33,740 nucleotides of DNA from Woeseiaceae bacterium. Lineage in GTDB: Bacteria > Pseudomonadota > Gammaproteobacteria > Steroidobacterales > Woeseiaceae. Shown here piece by piece: positions 8,575-16,398 of this stretch. A program made the position numbers and the translations under genes. Location: NCBI GenBank assembly GCA_024640365.1, contig JAHEFE010000029.1, positions 1 through 33,740 of the forward strand, read 5' to 3'. The notes beneath the pieces were generated by a model. It searched no databases. It saw only the letters and a program-made list of their open reading frames with translations, and was not told the DNA's origin. Positions within the stretch are counted from its first letter, which is position 1, and the number at the start of each line of letters is the position of its first letter.

Positions 8575-8964
8575 GCGGAGCTTAGGAAGCTGTACCTAAC
8601 TTGACCTAAATGGACATCGAGTAGCGTCGAAACTCGAAAAGTTTGTTCGAATCTTTAGGTGCCCAGGGTAGTTGTTGCAAGGTCTATAGGAATCGGAGCT
8701 GCGACAGCTTTACCGACGATTTTCGTAAGGTGGTCTGCTTGAATGTTTTGGCAGTGTGAAGGATACAAGTAATCAGTAAGGAATCGACGCGCCTGTCTCG
8801 TCTGCCACCGCTAGTTCCCGTGAGTTATCGGCTCGAGGTTGTTATGTCGGACTCAGTTTTGTGGGGGCTCGTTATCTATCTAGCAGGGTATTAAGTCCTG
8901 GCTATTTTGTTACTGGAGTGTTTCCTGCAAAGAGCGATCTCAACTATTTGGTGCAATGCTCTAA
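8575..8964. other. Intergenic stretch without recognisable features
   Basis: These 390 bases separate the acyl-CoA ligase from the convergent methyltransferase gene. I found no credible reading frame, no terminator with a T-run and no repeat shared with the rest of the window. Confidence 0.5.
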
Positions 8965-9825
8965 TTAGCGGGTAACCTGAGAATCAGGATTCGACGTAGC
9001 ATGATTTGGCACTGGCAGATCGACTTGCTGCAACAGAGCACGAGCCTTATTGCCAATTGGCACGCGATTATAGAACCAGTTTGGAAGTGGCTTCATCGAA
9101 TAGGTTTCCCACCGTATGAGCTCAAATCCAGTCTTAGCCGCAAGAAAGCGTATTGAGGGCAGCGAATATTCGTTGCAATGACCGGCCAGAAAATCCGGCC
9201 TGAATTTCCGCTTGTAAAGCCCGGTGCCGACGATGAATCGGCTCCAGCGTTTCGTCATTGCTTCAATATTCGGCATTTCCAGCATCAGGTAGCCACCGGG
9301 GTTGAGTAGGGCACCGATTTTTTCCATGGCCAACAATGGGTCCGGCAGATGTTCGAGTACATGGCGTAAAACGACAACATCAAATGTGCCGGCGCGCTCG
9401 AGTTCGGGCGTCGGATCGAGGAAGTTAGCAACGAGTACCTCGACTCCCAATTCGTCGTGAACAAATTTTGCCATGCTCGGGGATAACTCCAGCCCCATCA
9501 CGTCCCAGCCTGCCTGCTGTGCGAGATATAGCAATCGGCCATTACCGCTGCCAATATCGAGCAACCGACCATATTGGGAGACATCTCGCTGCAAAGCGTG
9601 AAACGATTGGTCCCGGTCGCGATTAAAGCGCAATGAATCGTCGCGCGGATCGACGTGAGTTGCCTCGTACTGAGTTTGATCGAGCCCGGTGGCTAAATCG
9701 TAATTGACTAGCGAACAGTTTGGACACTTGTAGTACCGGTAACGGCCGTCGCTACCTAGCGTGTAATACAGGTGCATATTCGAATCTCCGCAAAGACGAC
9801 AGGAAAAATTTGCAAAGGGTTTCAT
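8965..9825 (-). CDS. Class I SAM-dependent methyltransferase with N-terminal zinc ribbon
   Basis: The 286-residue protein has a Cys-x2-Cys pair near residue 9 (CRLC) and a second near residue 34 (CPNC), forming a putative zinc ribbon. A Methyltransf_23-type Rossmann domain follows. Motif I is LLDIGSGNG, the acidic residue ending strand 2 is in MGLELS, and VVLRHVLEHLPDP is the typical post-II/III block of this family. Such proteins methylate small molecules, sugars or lipids, often in envelope or secondary-metabolite clusters; the target here is unknown. The ATG is preceded by GAGG at good spacing. It is the only minus-strand gene before the protease at 12858 and has no operon partner. Confidence 0.85.
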   Translation of the reverse strand: MKPFANFSCRLCGDSNMHLYYTLGSDGRYRYYKCPNCSLVNYDLATGLDQTQYEATHVDPRDDSLRFNRDRDQSFHALQRDVSQYGRLLDIGSGNGRLLYLAQQAGWDVMGLELSPSMAKFVHDELGVEVLVANFLDPTPELERAGTFDVVVLRHVLEHLPDPLLAMEKIGALLNPGGYLMLEMPNIEAMTKRWSRFIVGTGLYKRKFRPDFLAGHCNEYSLPSIRFLAAKTGFELIRWETYSMKPLPNWFYNRVPIGNKARALLQQVDLPVPNHATSNPDSQVTR

Positions 9826-9923
9826 GGTGATCCTCTAGTAATTAAAGCCTGACCGCAAAAATACGCGAAACTGGCCTCGGTTGTCATTCGTTACAGTATC
9901 TTTTCGATAATGTTTTCGAGTCC

Positions 9924-9994
9924 GGTGCCGAGGAAAGGCGATTTTCTCCAACCGTCTTTTTCTAGCCTAAGCGCCTGAATTTTACTCTGGCACC
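9924..9994. repeat. 71-bp inverted-repeat element, diverged copy
   Basis: The ends form an imperfect inverted repeat (GGTGCC... with ...GGCACC), and the right half, TTTTACTCTG plus the GTCTTTTT...GCC...CGC core, aligns to the element at 12748-12819. The length is the same as the two clearer copies. The rest of the 360-base gap 9826-10185 shows no gene. Confidence 0.55.
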
Positions 9995-10185
9995 ATTTTT
10001 GTTCATTTTATCTGGAGTTTATTGGTGTGAAGCACAGTTAATGATCCAATGCGGGCGCCGCTGAATCAGCTTTAAAAACGTGCGGAATAGTGTCAGTCTA
10101 ACCCTGCGGAAAAATTTGGCGCATCTAATTTAGAGCAAACCGCAGACACAGCAGGCGCCGCCAGGCTGACACAGGAGCAAACGTC

Positions 10186-10848
10186 TTGATCACGTTGCAT
10201 GGTTTTTCATCCAGTAATTATTACAACATCGTCAAACATGTTCTGTTGTACAAGGACATTCCATTTGTGGAAGACACCCAGTACGGTGGCACCGATGAGT
10301 ACTTGGCATTGAGCCCGGCCGGGAAAATACCCTCGCTGACTACCGAGGGTGGCATCAACCTGTCTGAATCCAGCGTTTGCTGTGACTTTCTGGAAGAGAC
10401 TTATCCGGAAAAACCACTGTACCCAGCCGATAGCACGGCTCGTGCCCAGGTACGGCAAATCATGCGAATCAGCGAGCTCTACCTGGAATTACCGTGCCGC
10501 CGGCTGATTCCCTTTGTATTCTCCAAGAAGGCGGTGCCCCCGGCACTGGAAAAGGAAGTTCGCAGCGTAGTGAGTCGTGGTGTCGGCGCGCTTAACCGTG
10601 TCGGGAAATTTGACCCTTACTTGGCCGGCGACAAGCTGACCATGGCAGATATCTACCTGCGCTACGTGATGAGCGTGGTTTCCCTGGCTAAGGGTTGCAT
10701 TGACTGGGATATAGCTGCCGAAATCCAGGGGTTGAAGGAATGGCAGACGCTGATGGCGGACAGTGATATCTCCAAGAAAGTTGACGCCGACCGCGAGGCC
10801 AATCGCGACGAATTTTTTGCCATCATACGGGCCCGAATGGGCGGCTAG
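10186..10848 (+). CDS. Glutathione S-transferase family protein
   Basis: The 220-residue protein has the cytosolic GST layout. A thioredoxin-like N-domain (about residues 1-80) carries a Ser/Asn/Tyr-rich active-site loop (FSSSNYYN), the cis-proline segment GKIPSL and the glutathione-binding SES motif. A helical C-domain follows, with AGDKLTMADIYL as the N-capping-box motif. It would conjugate or reduce electrophiles with glutathione in the cytoplasm; the substrate is unknown. Translation most likely begins at TTG 10186, because GGAG lies 8 bases upstream and the protein start (MITLHGF) fits the first strand; no better ATG exists. It is bracketed by copies of the 71-bp palindromic element (9924-9994 and 10857-10927), the second only 8 bases beyond the stop. 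Confidence 0.88.
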   Translation: MITLHGFSSSNYYNIVKHVLLYKDIPFVEDTQYGGTDEYLALSPAGKIPSLTTEGGINLSESSVCCDFLEETYPEKPLYPADSTARAQVRQIMRISELYLELPCRRLIPFVFSKKAVPPALEKEVRSVVSRGVGALNRVGKFDPYLAGDKLTMADIYLRYVMSVVSLAKGCIDWDIAAEIQGLKEWQTLMADSDISKKVDADREANRDEFFAIIRARMGG

Positions 10849-10856
10849 TTATATTT

Positions 10857-10927
10857 GGGGTCAGAGTAAAAACGACTCGTGTCTGGCATATCTTCTCGCC
10901 CGATCGCGTAGTTTTTGCTCTGACCCC
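10857..10927. repeat. 71-bp inverted-repeat element (REP/MITE-like), copy with best-kept ends
   Basis: Terminal inverted repeats of 17 bases with one mismatch (GGGGTCAGAGTAAAAAC and its complement) enclose about 37 bases. The ends match the GGGGTCAGAGTAAAA-type palindromes that I know as common beside REP-associated tyrosine transposases in gammaproteobacteria. It begins 8 bases after the GST stop and could serve as that gene's transcript end. The remainder of 10928-11121 holds no gene. Confidence 0.8.
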
Positions 10928-11121
10928 ATTCATGTTGGTCGCTTCCCCCTACGACTCAAAAAAGTCTGGTGCCGCGCCGAGCCTTTCGTGCTTACAAGAA
11001 TCTCTCTAAGAGACCTCCAGTTCCTCCTCGTTTGCGACTCCCGCCGTGGTAAAGTTTGTAGCGGCAACTACTAATTTAATGGCAATCTTGGTGACGAGTA
11101 CTGGGCAACAGGAGACGACGT

Positions 11122-11886
11122 ATGCGCGGCTTGAAAGGCAAGAACGTACTGGTGACAGGTGGTGCAAGCGGCATAGGCCAGGCTACTGCGACGCGTTTTC
11201 TGGAAGAGGGTTGTGCCGTCTGCGTCGTTGATCGTAGCGCTGATGCACGAGTTCGGGTTACCAAGGAATTGCCCGATCTGGCGGCAGTGATTGATGCTGA
11301 CGTATCTGATATCGAGCAGGTCCACAACGCATTCCAAGAGGCGGTTAACTGCATGGGGTCGGTCGACGTATTGATCAATAATGCGGGCATCAGCATCCGC
11401 CACGACTTTCTTGATATTACGCCCGAGAATTGGGCCACTGTTTTGGCAGTGAACCTCACCGGCGTGTTCAATATGGCACAAACGACCGCACGCCATATGG
11501 TGGACAAAGGATCCGGCGTAATTCTCAATACAGCGTCCACTGCTGGAGATAATGGCTACCCACATTATGCGGACTACAGCGCCAGCAAAGGCGGCGTCAT
11601 TGCATTGACGAAAGCAATGGCTTTGGAGTTGGCTCCAGTCGTGCGCGTGAACGCAATCTCGCCTGGCTACGTACTGACCCCGATGCAGCGTGCCGAATAT
11701 ACGGACGAAATGCTGAACGCGGTAAATCGAAAGATTCCGATGGGGCGTCACGCGAAACCTGAGGAAATCGCGGCGTTGTTCGCATTCCTCGCGTCGGAGG
11801 ACGCCGCGTTCGCGACTGGCCAGGTGTACGTTATGGACGGTGCGGAAACGACCGGGGGACTTTGCAGTCAATGGGCACATGAATAG
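11122..11886 (+). CDS. Short-chain dehydrogenase/reductase (classical SDR), first of a pair
   Basis: The 254-residue protein is a classical SDR using NAD(H) or NADP(H) for oxidation or reduction of an alcohol or ketone. The nucleotide-binding TGGASGIG motif is at residues 12-19, NNAG at 86-89, and the catalytic tetrad is Asn111 (NLTG), Ser139, Tyr152 and Lys156 (YSASK). The aspartate in VVDRS after strand 2 favours NAD over NADP. Length and C-terminal GQVYVMDGAETT are typical. The ATG has an AGGAG ribosome binding site. A second SDR follows after 22 bases, so the two are cotranscribed and likely act on related substrates. Both lie between two copies of the 71-bp palindromic element. Confidence 0.9.
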   Translation: MRGLKGKNVLVTGGASGIGQATATRFLEEGCAVCVVDRSADARVRVTKELPDLAAVIDADVSDIEQVHNAFQEAVNCMGSVDVLINNAGISIRHDFLDITPENWATVLAVNLTGVFNMAQTTARHMVDKGSGVILNTASTAGDNGYPHYADYSASKGGVIALTKAMALELAPVVRVNAISPGYVLTPMQRAEYTDEMLNAVNRKIPMGRHAKPEEIAALFAFLASEDAAFATGQVYVMDGAETTGGLCSQWAHE

Positions 11887-11908
11887 TCTGTAGGAGGAGA
11901 TTCGAGCA

Positions 11909-12670
11909 ATGAGACTGGAAGCAAAAGTTGCCCTGATAACGGGTGGGACCTCGGGAATCGGCAGTGCGACCGCCATACTTTTCGCAGGCGAGGGTGCAAA
12001 GGTCGTGATCACCGGGCGTAATGCTGAGCGCGGCGCGCAGGTTGTTGATGAAATCGTCGGCAATGGTGGCGAGGCCTTGTTCATACGTTCTGATGTCCGG
12101 ATTGCAAAAGATTGTCGTAACGCCGTTGATAAAACGCTCGAGCGATTCGGCAAGATCGATATTCTTTTCAACAATGCCGGGGTATTCCATCCGAAGAGCA
12201 TCCCGGACTGCACGGAAGAAGAGTGGGACGAGACCATCGATTCCAGTCTTAAAGGCGCCTTTCTGATGTCGAAATACACATTGCCGTCAATGATTGCGCA
12301 AGGTAGCGGCTCTATCATTCATACCAGCTCCGGCTGGGGGATTCTCGGGGGTGACAAAGCAGCAGCGTACTGCGCCGCCAAGGGCGGATTGATAGTAATG
12401 GCGAAGGCAATGGCGATTGACCATGGCCCCGATGGGATTCGCGTGAACTGTGTCTGCCCCGGTGACGTATTGACGCCCATGCTTCCCGACGACGCCGCTA
12501 AGCGTGGGATGTCATGGGATGACTACGCTGCCGGCGCCGCTAAGCGGCCACTTGGTCGCATCGGCACCGCCGACGACATTGCAAAGGCGGTGCTGTATCT
12601 GGCCTCTGACGACTCTTCTTTCGTGACCGGTGAGGCACTGGTCGTGGACGGCGGAGGTGTTGCCGGCTGA
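11909..12670 (+). CDS. Short-chain dehydrogenase/reductase, second of a pair
   Basis: The 253-residue classical SDR has TGGTSGIG at residues 11-18, NNAG at 88-91 and catalytic Ser141, Tyr154 and Lys158 (YCAAK). The fourth tetrad residue, normally Asn in an NxxG motif, is Ser here (SSLKG), a departure that some active SDRs tolerate. TGRN after strand 2 suggests NADP preference, unlike the upstream SDR, so the pair might differ in cofactor. The ribosome binding site AGGAGGAG upstream of the ATG is strong. The C-terminal GEALVVDGGGVAG is typical. A 6-bp hairpin without a T-run (12721-12737) and the 71-bp element at 12748 follow the stop. The substrate is unknown. Confidence 0.9.
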   Translation: MRLEAKVALITGGTSGIGSATAILFAGEGAKVVITGRNAERGAQVVDEIVGNGGEALFIRSDVRIAKDCRNAVDKTLERFGKIDILFNNAGVFHPKSIPDCTEEEWDETIDSSLKGAFLMSKYTLPSMIAQGSGSIIHTSSGWGILGGDKAAAYCAAKGGLIVMAKAMAIDHGPDGIRVNCVCPGDVLTPMLPDDAAKRGMSWDDYAAGAAKRPLGRIGTADDIAKAVLYLASDDSSFVTGEALVVDGGGVAG

Positions 12671-12747
12671 GTGGCCATGGTGGCGCTTCGATCGGGTGTA
12701 AGCACCCCAGGAGTAATTTAGCCAGGATCAGCCTGGCGCCAAGTTAT

Positions 12748-12819
12748 GGATTCAGAGTAAAAACCACTTGTGCCCGGTCTTTTTTTATCGCCCGATCGCT
12801 TGGCTTTTACTCTGACCCC
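12748..12819. repeat. 72-bp inverted-repeat element, second clear copy
   Basis: Same orientation and nearly the same length as 10857-10927; the right end (TTTTACTCTGACCCC) and core (TCGCCCGATCGC) are shared, while the left end has drifted to GGATTCAGAGTAAAAAC. With the copy at 10857 it brackets the SDR pair. Confidence 0.8.
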
Positions 12820-12857
12820 GGACTTACTTCATTCGCTTACAAACAAAGCATGAATTT

Positions 12858-13865
12858 TTACGGCGCGATCCAAATGTCAGCATCTTGTTCGTTGGGTTCG
12901 GCGTTTGAGTGGTCAATTTCCTTCATTGATGTTTTAACCAACAAGCGGTTGCGAGCAAAATCGATCACAAAGTCACGCTGGTTGAAGAGTCCGGACCCGA
13001 TAATTACCAAGGGTGTACCTTCGTAATTCAGGACTTCAAAAATCTCCAAATCTGCCGCCAGAAATTCTTCATTTCGCCAGTGAATACCAGAGGTTGAAAC
13101 TTCTTCGATCGTGAAGAGTGCCTGGACTCGTGTTTTCTTAAAGGCACCAGAGATCATCGCTCGGGTTCGCCGATCCCCTGCGGTCAGGGGCAGGGCGTAC
13201 ACAGCAGGCCAATTAATCATGTTCAGATCGGCCCCAAGATCAAATAGTGCATGTACGTTGTGCCCGCCAATTTTCATATTGAGGAAATAAAGGGCAGCTG
13301 TTCCCTTATCGATAGTGACTCGTTGCAAAGGTATTGAAGTCCAGCCCTTGTAATAATCCGCGCTGACTATTTCTGGGGAGTAAAGGCGTATTACACGCTC
13401 CCCTGCGGAGAAGCCAACGGCATAGCGTTGTAGGAAGTCTATCCCCAAAATGCCGCAAATTTTTGTGCTACTCGCGGCTGCTCCAGGTAGGGATACCATT
13501 CGTGGGTTTTCCCAGTTTTGATTGCCAATTCGAATGCTGGCGACGTCAACGAGCGGGAAGCGACCCGATGCTACCAGACCATGGATCACCACAGATTGAT
13601 CCGATTTTGGACGTAGATTCAGATCTGCGCTCAGAGACGGGAATGAGCTGGAAATGCTGGCACCAGTATCCAGGAGAAAAGGATAAGGTCCCTGATCGTT
13701 GACATGCGCATTGACGATGATGCGATCCCCATCACCGGTGTAGTAGGGTGTCACGACCAACGGTTCGCCCAGGTCAAGGACTTGGGAGTTCGTTGCACAA
13801 GCCGACAAAAATGAAAACAGCATCAAAAAGATCAGTTTCGGACCCGAATTCCCTGGCGTGCACAT
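12858..13865 (-). CDS. Retropepsin-like aspartyl protease, probable lipoprotein
   Basis: The 335-residue protein starts with a short signal sequence ending in a lipobox (LSAC, acceptor Cys23), so it is probably lipid-anchored at the membrane. Two pepsin/retropepsin-like lobes follow: the first has the catalytic DTGAS with Asp66, the second has DLGAD with Asp209, where Leu replaces the usual Thr/Ser after the aspartate. Each lobe has the later hydrophobic-hydrophobic-Gly motif (ILGIDFL, VIIGSGLF). Such Asp_protease_2-type proteins are widespread in this class with few known substrates. I chose the internal ATG at 13865 because it places the signal sequence near the N-terminus; the frame is open to an ATG at 13916. 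The second-lobe substitution may lower or alter activity. Confidence 0.8.
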   Translation of the reverse strand: MCTPGNSGPKLIFLMLFSFLSACATNSQVLDLGEPLVVTPYYTGDGDRIIVNAHVNDQGPYPFLLDTGASISSSFPSLSADLNLRPKSDQSVVIHGLVASGRFPLVDVASIRIGNQNWENPRMVSLPGAAASSTKICGILGIDFLQRYAVGFSAGERVIRLYSPEIVSADYYKGWTSIPLQRVTIDKGTAALYFLNMKIGGHNVHALFDLGADLNMINWPAVYALPLTAGDRRTRAMISGAFKKTRVQALFTIEEVSTSGIHWRNEEFLAADLEIFEVLNYEGTPLVIIGSGLFNQRDFVIDFARNRLLVKTSMKEIDHSNAEPNEQDADIWIAP

Positions 13866-13940
13866 TAGGTCACCCCGTTGTAGTGACTGTAAAATTGGAT
13901 ACGCTTGATTCAACATCCCGTCGCTATCAGGATTCCCAGT

Positions 13941-13958
13941 TTATGCCTCATGGCATAA
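13941..13958. promoter_or_regulatory. Perfect palindrome upstream of the protease gene
   Basis: TTATGCC and GGCATAA enclose four bases about 75 bases upstream of the protease start. It could be an operator for the minus-strand gene; no regulator is suggested. The surrounding bases 13866-14140 hold no gene I can support. Confidence 0.3.
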
Positions 13959-14140
13959 TTTCGGGAATTCATATTGCCTATGACCTAGTAGGCATCGGTT
14001 TGTTCTCTACGGTCATCAATATGACGCTGATTTTCTTGGAAACCGCTGATTGGCGCTGGGCCTACGTGCCATGTAGTGCGCGGTGTGAGGCGACTTAGTC
14101 TGCCGTTTTCGGTCGGTGTTGTGACGAGCGCCTCTAAGCA

Positions 14141-14170
14141 TTGCAAATTATTGACAATTTGCCGTATACT
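14141..14170 (+). promoter_or_regulatory. Promoter of the rimP-nusA-infB operon
   Basis: TTGCAA (14141-14146), an 18-base spacer and TATACT (14165-14170) are followed by the GC-rich stretch CCGCGCCC, resembling promoters of stable RNA and growth-rate-controlled genes. It would give a leader of about 210 bases before rimP. An overlapping TTGACA at 14151 has no -10 at a proper distance. Confidence 0.6.
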
Positions 14171-14233
14171 CCGCGCCCTGTGTGAAGTTTGAGGGCTGCG
14201 TCGAGTAGACGGAGAAGGGCATCCAACGTGATT

Positions 14234-14251
14234 TCCTGCACCCGCTACCAA
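14234..14251 (+). repeat. tRNA-fMet 3'-end copy beside rimP leader (candidate distal att site)
   Basis: TCCTGCACCCGCTACCAA matches the tRNA-fMet end (4313-4330) at 16 of 18 bases, including the CCA. Nothing convincing of the tRNA body precedes it. An 18-base piece of a tRNA 3' end at the far side of an accessory block is what integration at a tRNA gene leaves behind. Alternatively it is the last trace of a decayed second tRNA gene driven by the promoter at 14141. Confidence 0.55.
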
Positions 14252-14264
14252 GTTTTTGGTAGGA

Positions 14265-14287
14265 GAAGCCCCGATATGGGGTTTTTT
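14265..14287 (+). terminator. Terminator-like hairpin 1 in the rimP leader
   Basis: CCCC-GATAT-GGGG extended by A-T and G-T pairs and followed by six T. It lies between the promoter and rimP, so it must act as an attenuator, or terminate part of the transcripts, rather than simply ending a gene. Confidence 0.6.
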
Positions 14288-14334
14288 ATTGCCTGAGCGC
14301 CGGGCTTGATGGCCGTTTGCGCAGGAAGATTTTG

Positions 14335-14360
14335 AATGGGCCAAGGGCCCATTTTTTATT
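14335..14360 (+). terminator. Terminator-like hairpin 2 in the rimP leader (attenuator candidate)
   Basis: AATGGGCC-AA-GGGCCCATT forms a stem with one bulged G and is followed by a T-run, ending 31 bases before the rimP start. Terminator-like hairpins in front of rimP have been described in proteobacteria as a rimP leader motif; NusA, encoded in the operon, is a plausible modulator. Confidence 0.65.
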
Positions 14361-14390
14361 TGTAAAACAAACGCTTAGGCGGAGATTTGA

Positions 14391-14840
14391 ATGATCGGCG
14401 ATGAGTTGTTGAAATTGCTGGAGCCGGTGATTGAGCGTCAGGGTTACGAACTGGCCGATCTCGAGGTAAAGCTGGGTGGCCGTAACGGGCTCATTCGCAT
14501 CTTTATCGACAAGCCCGGCGGTGTTGGGCTTGAAGATTGTGAAATCGTCAGCGGGCAGGTGAGTACTTTTCTGGACGTTGAGGATCCGGTGCCCGGGAAC
14601 TACACCTTGGAGGTGTCTTCGCCGGGTTTGGATAGAAAATTACGAAAAGCCGAACATTTTCAACGAGTTATTGGCGAAGAAGTAACGGTGAAGATGCGCT
14701 TTCCGGTGCTCGGAAGAGGAAAATTCCGTGGCATTCTGAAAGAGGCGGACGAAAAAACGATTTTGGTTTTTGTCGATGGCGAACCATACGAGTTGCTGAT
14801 ATCAAATATCGATACAGCACGGCTTGTGCCATCGTTCTAA
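14391..14840 (+). CDS. rimP: Ribosome maturation factor RimP
   Basis: The 149-residue cytoplasmic protein helps assemble the 30S subunit. Length and the blocks GYELADLEVKLGGRNGLIRIFID, DCEIVSGQVSTFLDVEDPVPGNYTLEVSSPGLDRKL match RimP (about 150 residues) throughout; the second C-terminal SH3-like domain ends in ISNIDTARLVP. It opens the nusA operon, as in almost all proteobacteria, with GGAG upstream of the ATG. The ~210-base leader with two terminator-like hairpins suggests control by attenuation. Confidence 0.97.
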   Translation: MIGDELLKLLEPVIERQGYELADLEVKLGGRNGLIRIFIDKPGGVGLEDCEIVSGQVSTFLDVEDPVPGNYTLEVSSPGLDRKLRKAEHFQRVIGEEVTVKMRFPVLGRGKFRGILKEADEKTILVFVDGEPYELLISNIDTARLVPSF

Positions 14841-14877
14841 GACATGACGCAACTAGGTATTGCGGAGAGATAGGGTA

Positions 14878-16380
14878 ATGAGCAAAGAAATTTTGATGGT
14901 TGTCGAAGCGGTCTCCAATGAGAAGGGCGTTGACGAAGAAATTATTTTCGAGGCGATTGAAGCCGCGTTGGCCTCTGCGACACGTAAGCGTCATGGCGAG
15001 GACATTGACGTGCGGGTTGCAATCGACCGCGCGACCGGCGAATACGAAACGTTTCGTCAGTGGAAGGTATTTGCGGATGACTCAACCGAGCTCGAAACAC
15101 CCGATGCCGAGTTGCGGATGATTGATGCCGTTGATATTGACCCAGAAGCAACGCCGGGCGGATACGTTGAGGTGCCCATGGAGTCAGTTGAGTTTGGTCG
15201 TATTGCCGCCCAGACTGCCAAGCAGGTCATCGTGCAGAAAGTGCGTGAAGCCGAGCGCGAGCAGGTCGTGGAGGAATACAAGGAGCGCGTTGGCGAATTA
15301 CTGTCCGGATTGGTAAAACGCGTCGATCGCAACGGTGTCTTTATTGATCTCGGTGGCAACGCCGAGGGTTTTGTAGCACGCGACCAGATGATTGCCCGTG
15401 AGCCGGTGCGTCCACAGGATCGTATGAAGGCGTTGCTGACCGAAGTACGTTCGGAAGTTCGTGGCCCCCAGTTATTTATGACGCGTACCTCACCTGAGTT
15501 TTTGGTTGAGTTGTTTAAGATCGAAGTTCCTGAAGTTGGGCAAGGCCTCATCGATATTTTGGGTGCCGCACGCGACCCAGGCCTGCGCGCAAAAATTGCG
15601 GTCAAAAGTAATGATGCCCGTATTGATCCAGTGGGTGCTTGTGTAGGTATGCGTGGTTCGCGCGTCCAGGCCGTGTCCAATGAGCTTGCCGGCGAACGCG
15701 TCGACATCATTCTTTGGGACGATAACCCGGCGCAGTTCGTCGTTAACGCAATGTCACCGGCTGAAGTGTTGTCGATCGTTGTAGACGAAGACACGCACAG
15801 CATGGATATAGCAGTTGAAGAAGATAAATTGTCGCAGGCTATCGGCCGCGGCGGACAAAATATCCGTCTCGCGAGTGAGCTCAGTGGTTGGGAGCTCAAC
15901 GTGATGACAGAAACAGATGCCGAGCAGAAGAGCGAGCAGGAAACAAAACAATTGCTGGATCTGTTTACTGAGCAGTTGGATGTCGATGAAGAGGTTGCGT
16001 TGATCCTGGTGCAGGAAGGCTTCTCTACCATTGAAGAAGTTGCTTACGTGCCGACAGCTGAGTTGCTCGAGATTGAAGAGTTTGACGAGGACATCGTTTC
16101 GGAGTTGCGTAATCGGGCTCGCGATATTTTGTTGACGCAAGCAATTGTTCAGGAAGAGAAAATTGATGAAGCAGAGCCGGCAGAGGACCTGTTGAGTCTC
16201 GAGGGCATGGATAAGAGTCTGGCGTTCAAGCTAGCGAGCGAGGGTGTAGTAACCCGCGAAGACCTGGCTGAGCTTGCTGTTGACGATTTGCTCGACATAA
16301 AAGAAATGGATCACGATAAGGCTGCAGCGTTGATTATGAAAGCGCGTGCTCATTGGTTTGAAGCTGAGCAGCAAGCCTGA
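14878..16380 (+). CDS. nusA: Transcription termination/antitermination protein NusA
   Basis: The 500-residue protein binds RNA polymerase and the emerging RNA, promoting pausing, termination or antitermination. It has an N-terminal polymerase-binding domain (about 1-125), an S1 domain from about residue 138 (LLSGLVKRVDRNGVFIDLG), two KH domains with GACVGMRGSRVQAV and the second with IGRGGQNIRLASELSG, and two C-terminal acidic repeats with helix-hairpin-helix character. Two repeats and ~500 residues are the Escherichia coli arrangement (495). The ATG at 14878 was chosen over a TTG at 14860 because family proteins start MxKEIL. It lies 37 bases after rimP and 18 before infB. Confidence 0.97.
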   Translation: MSKEILMVVEAVSNEKGVDEEIIFEAIEAALASATRKRHGEDIDVRVAIDRATGEYETFRQWKVFADDSTELETPDAELRMIDAVDIDPEATPGGYVEVPMESVEFGRIAAQTAKQVIVQKVREAEREQVVEEYKERVGELLSGLVKRVDRNGVFIDLGGNAEGFVARDQMIAREPVRPQDRMKALLTEVRSEVRGPQLFMTRTSPEFLVELFKIEVPEVGQGLIDILGAARDPGLRAKIAVKSNDARIDPVGACVGMRGSRVQAVSNELAGERVDIILWDDNPAQFVVNAMSPAEVLSIVVDEDTHSMDIAVEEDKLSQAIGRGGQNIRLASELSGWELNVMTETDAEQKSEQETKQLLDLFTEQLDVDEEVALILVQEGFSTIEEVAYVPTAELLEIEEFDEDIVSELRNRARDILLTQAIVQEEKIDEAEPAEDLLSLEGMDKSLAFKLASEGVVTREDLAELAVDDLLDIKEMDHDKAAALIMKARAHWFEAEQQA

Positions 16381-16398
16381 TCGTTCAGGAGTTAGGGT

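Noticed and set aside
11071..12318. 415-codon minus-strand open frame across the two SDR genes
   Set aside because: Composition is that of an antisense frame (runs of Ser/Arg/His, no domain), while both plus-strand SDRs have all catalytic motifs and good ribosome binding sites.
13748..14098. 116-codon plus-strand frame opposite the protease start
   Set aside because: It overlaps the signal-peptide end of the protease gene in antisense, has no ribosome binding site and shows no recognisable domain.
14174..14250. A complete second tRNA gene ending in CCA before rimP
   Set aside because: Only the last ~18 bases match; the 5' 25 bases match the tRNA no better than chance, and no acceptor, D or anticodon stem forms.
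15057..16031. 324-codon minus-strand open frame inside nusA
   Set aside because: Ser/Thr/Arg-rich antisense shadow of a conserved gene; no recognisable motif.
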